Assembly: GCA_033239525.1 (NCBI GenBank)
Contig: BSYO01000003.1
Coordinates: 620,001 to 684,000 of the forward strand
Source: Nepenthes gracilis
Lineage: Eukaryota; Streptophyta; Magnoliopsida; Caryophyllales; Nepenthaceae
Length of the DNA: 64,000 bases
Direction: 5' to 3'
Made by a program: the position numbers and the translations under genes. The notes under the pieces are model-generated. The model was not told where the DNA came from. It saw nothing but the letters and a program-made list of their open reading frames with translations, and made no database searches. Positions 62,850 through 64,000 of this stretch are shown in pieces; positions within the stretch are counted from its first letter, which is position 1; each line of letters starts with the position of its first letter.

Positions 62850-63944
62850 TAATGGGTACACCAGTAATGGGCTCGCTCAAAGAAAGGTCAACGGAAGCCC
62901 AAAAAAGTCAGTCTGCATTTTTAACGGCCCAGTGAGAAGACGGGCTCAGGAACTGGAAAGCTCAAGACGGTCAACGTTGGCGTTGGCCGTCTTGGTGGCC
63001 AACTTGCTCGCAGACGGTCAACTCAGACGTTGACTATCTGCGTCCTATATATTGGGCCCAAATGACGTCTTTCTACAGTAATGAGCCTGCTCCGTTTGGG
63101 CCCACCACTCATCAGACAGCCAACCACAGCTTTTCAAGCGTCTTCCACGATATCAATTTACACCAGAAAAGATATTAACAAGATTGGCGCCCTTCAAAGA
63201 AGGAAAGCGCCAGATCTTCTCTATTCGTTGCTAACCAAGGTATTCCAACGGTAATATGCTGAGAAGGAAAGAAGCCCATTTGGAAAGTTGTTGACAGCCT
63301 CACAAGGAAACAATCACGATCACATGGCAACCGGCATCTGCTCCAGAAGGCAAGCCTGCCGGCAAATCAAGAAGGCAATCGCTCCTTCCAAAGAAGGAGA
63401 ATTGGCTTCTTAGCTACAAAAGAAACCCTTGACCCACCATCAAGGGCATGCTTTCTTCCATACTTACCATCGCAGATGCTCTCATTGATACTTTCTTAGA
63501 CGCTCTGATTCATGTTCTCATTGATACTTTCAGCAGCAAACACTTCTTGAGATACTGAATTGCGTACGTTTTTGGGGACGATTGTGAGCTCACAGAAGCC
63601 TGCCTTATCTGCCATTTTCGTTCTCCCAAAAAACCCTAAGGCAACAAGCGAGCTCTCACGGCCGTTTACTGCCTTCCCACCTTCCAGATTCAAGAAGACC
63701 TCACGTCTCTTTTATATCTGGATCAAATACTCAAACTCTCTCTCTTTATTCTCAATTTCTTTCCTTTGAAGACTGTTTTACTGACTTGAGTATCGGAGTA
63801 TTTTCGGTGGTATAACTTTCCGCCGATAACGCTGACCTCTCGTTCGTTTTAGTGGTGTGCGGGATTCGTACTCAGTGAACGGAGTCGGTTCAAACCATCC
63901 AGAAGAATTCGAATCTGTTCGAAGTCGGATCCAGGTACGCATCA
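62850..63944 (+). mobile_element. Solo LTR, right member of a head-to-head pair, TSD ATTTT
   Basis: Starts TAATGGGTACACCAGTAATG and ends GGTACGCATCA (1095 bp), flanked by ATTTT at 62845-62849 and 63945-63949. Contains the W-box pairs ACGGTCAACGTTGGCGTTGG (62974) and GACGGTCAACTCAGACGTTG (63013), a TATA-like CTATATATTGGG at 63045 and TTGAGTATCGGAG at 63786. No primer-binding site follows. Confidence 0.8.
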
Positions 63945-64000
63945 ATTTTATATATAAAAAAGGAGGATACCAAATGCATTCAACTAGAAAAAACAATATT

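Overview
The window is nuclear DNA from a flowering plant. Two intron-containing plant genes, a class III HD-ZIP transcription factor and a beta-tubulin, sit in AT-rich DNA packed with LTR retrotransposons at many stages of decay. No bacterial, organellar, rRNA, tRNA or CRISPR feature was seen. The species cannot be told from the sequence.

Layout. 1-7637 (minus): the 5' fourteen coding exons of an HD-ZIP III gene of the PHABULOSA/PHAVOLUTA type, with a miR165/166 site formed across a splice junction and a GC-AG intron; its 3' end lies off the left edge. 7638-9365: leader and upstream region with a cluster of RY (CATGCATG) elements. 9366-10274: Ty3/gypsy-type solo LTR. 10811-15354: two copies of a long direct repeat around a Copia LTR-gag stub. 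17487-22250 and 22300-23950: two decayed Ty3/gypsy elements. 24854-25640: another solo LTR. 26290-28195: a diverged tandem duplication. 32994-38310: a complete but mutated Copia element on the minus strand. 38911-39319: a MITE-like element. 39831-43184: a Copia derivative that keeps gag-protease but lacks integrase, RT and RNase H. 45615-46600: probable old LTR. 47008-50347 (plus): a complete three-exon beta-tubulin gene. 51597-59901: a non-coding, LARD-like minus-strand element whose left LTR is split by a 4.1-kb LTR element (51958-56053) that has no recognisable gag or pol but carries broken, repeat-rich ORFs. 59932-60449: a probable solo LTR. 61547-63944: two solo LTRs of one family, head to head.

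The two genes are not functionally linked. HD-ZIP III proteins set adaxial polarity, meristem and vascular patterning under miR165/166 control; beta-tubulin is the GTP-binding microtubule subunit. The most unusual material is in the mobile DNA: the gag/pol-less nested element, dense GGTCAAC/GTTGACC (W-box) arrays in LTRs of different families, a Copia element with LTRs ending TA...CA, a Copia derivative whose two LTRs have different U3 interiors, and a conserved TTGAGCGTCGGAG-like motif in six or seven different LTRs. In the host gene, a silent change in the miR165/166 site and the GC donor deserve checking. All exon and element limits were read by eye.
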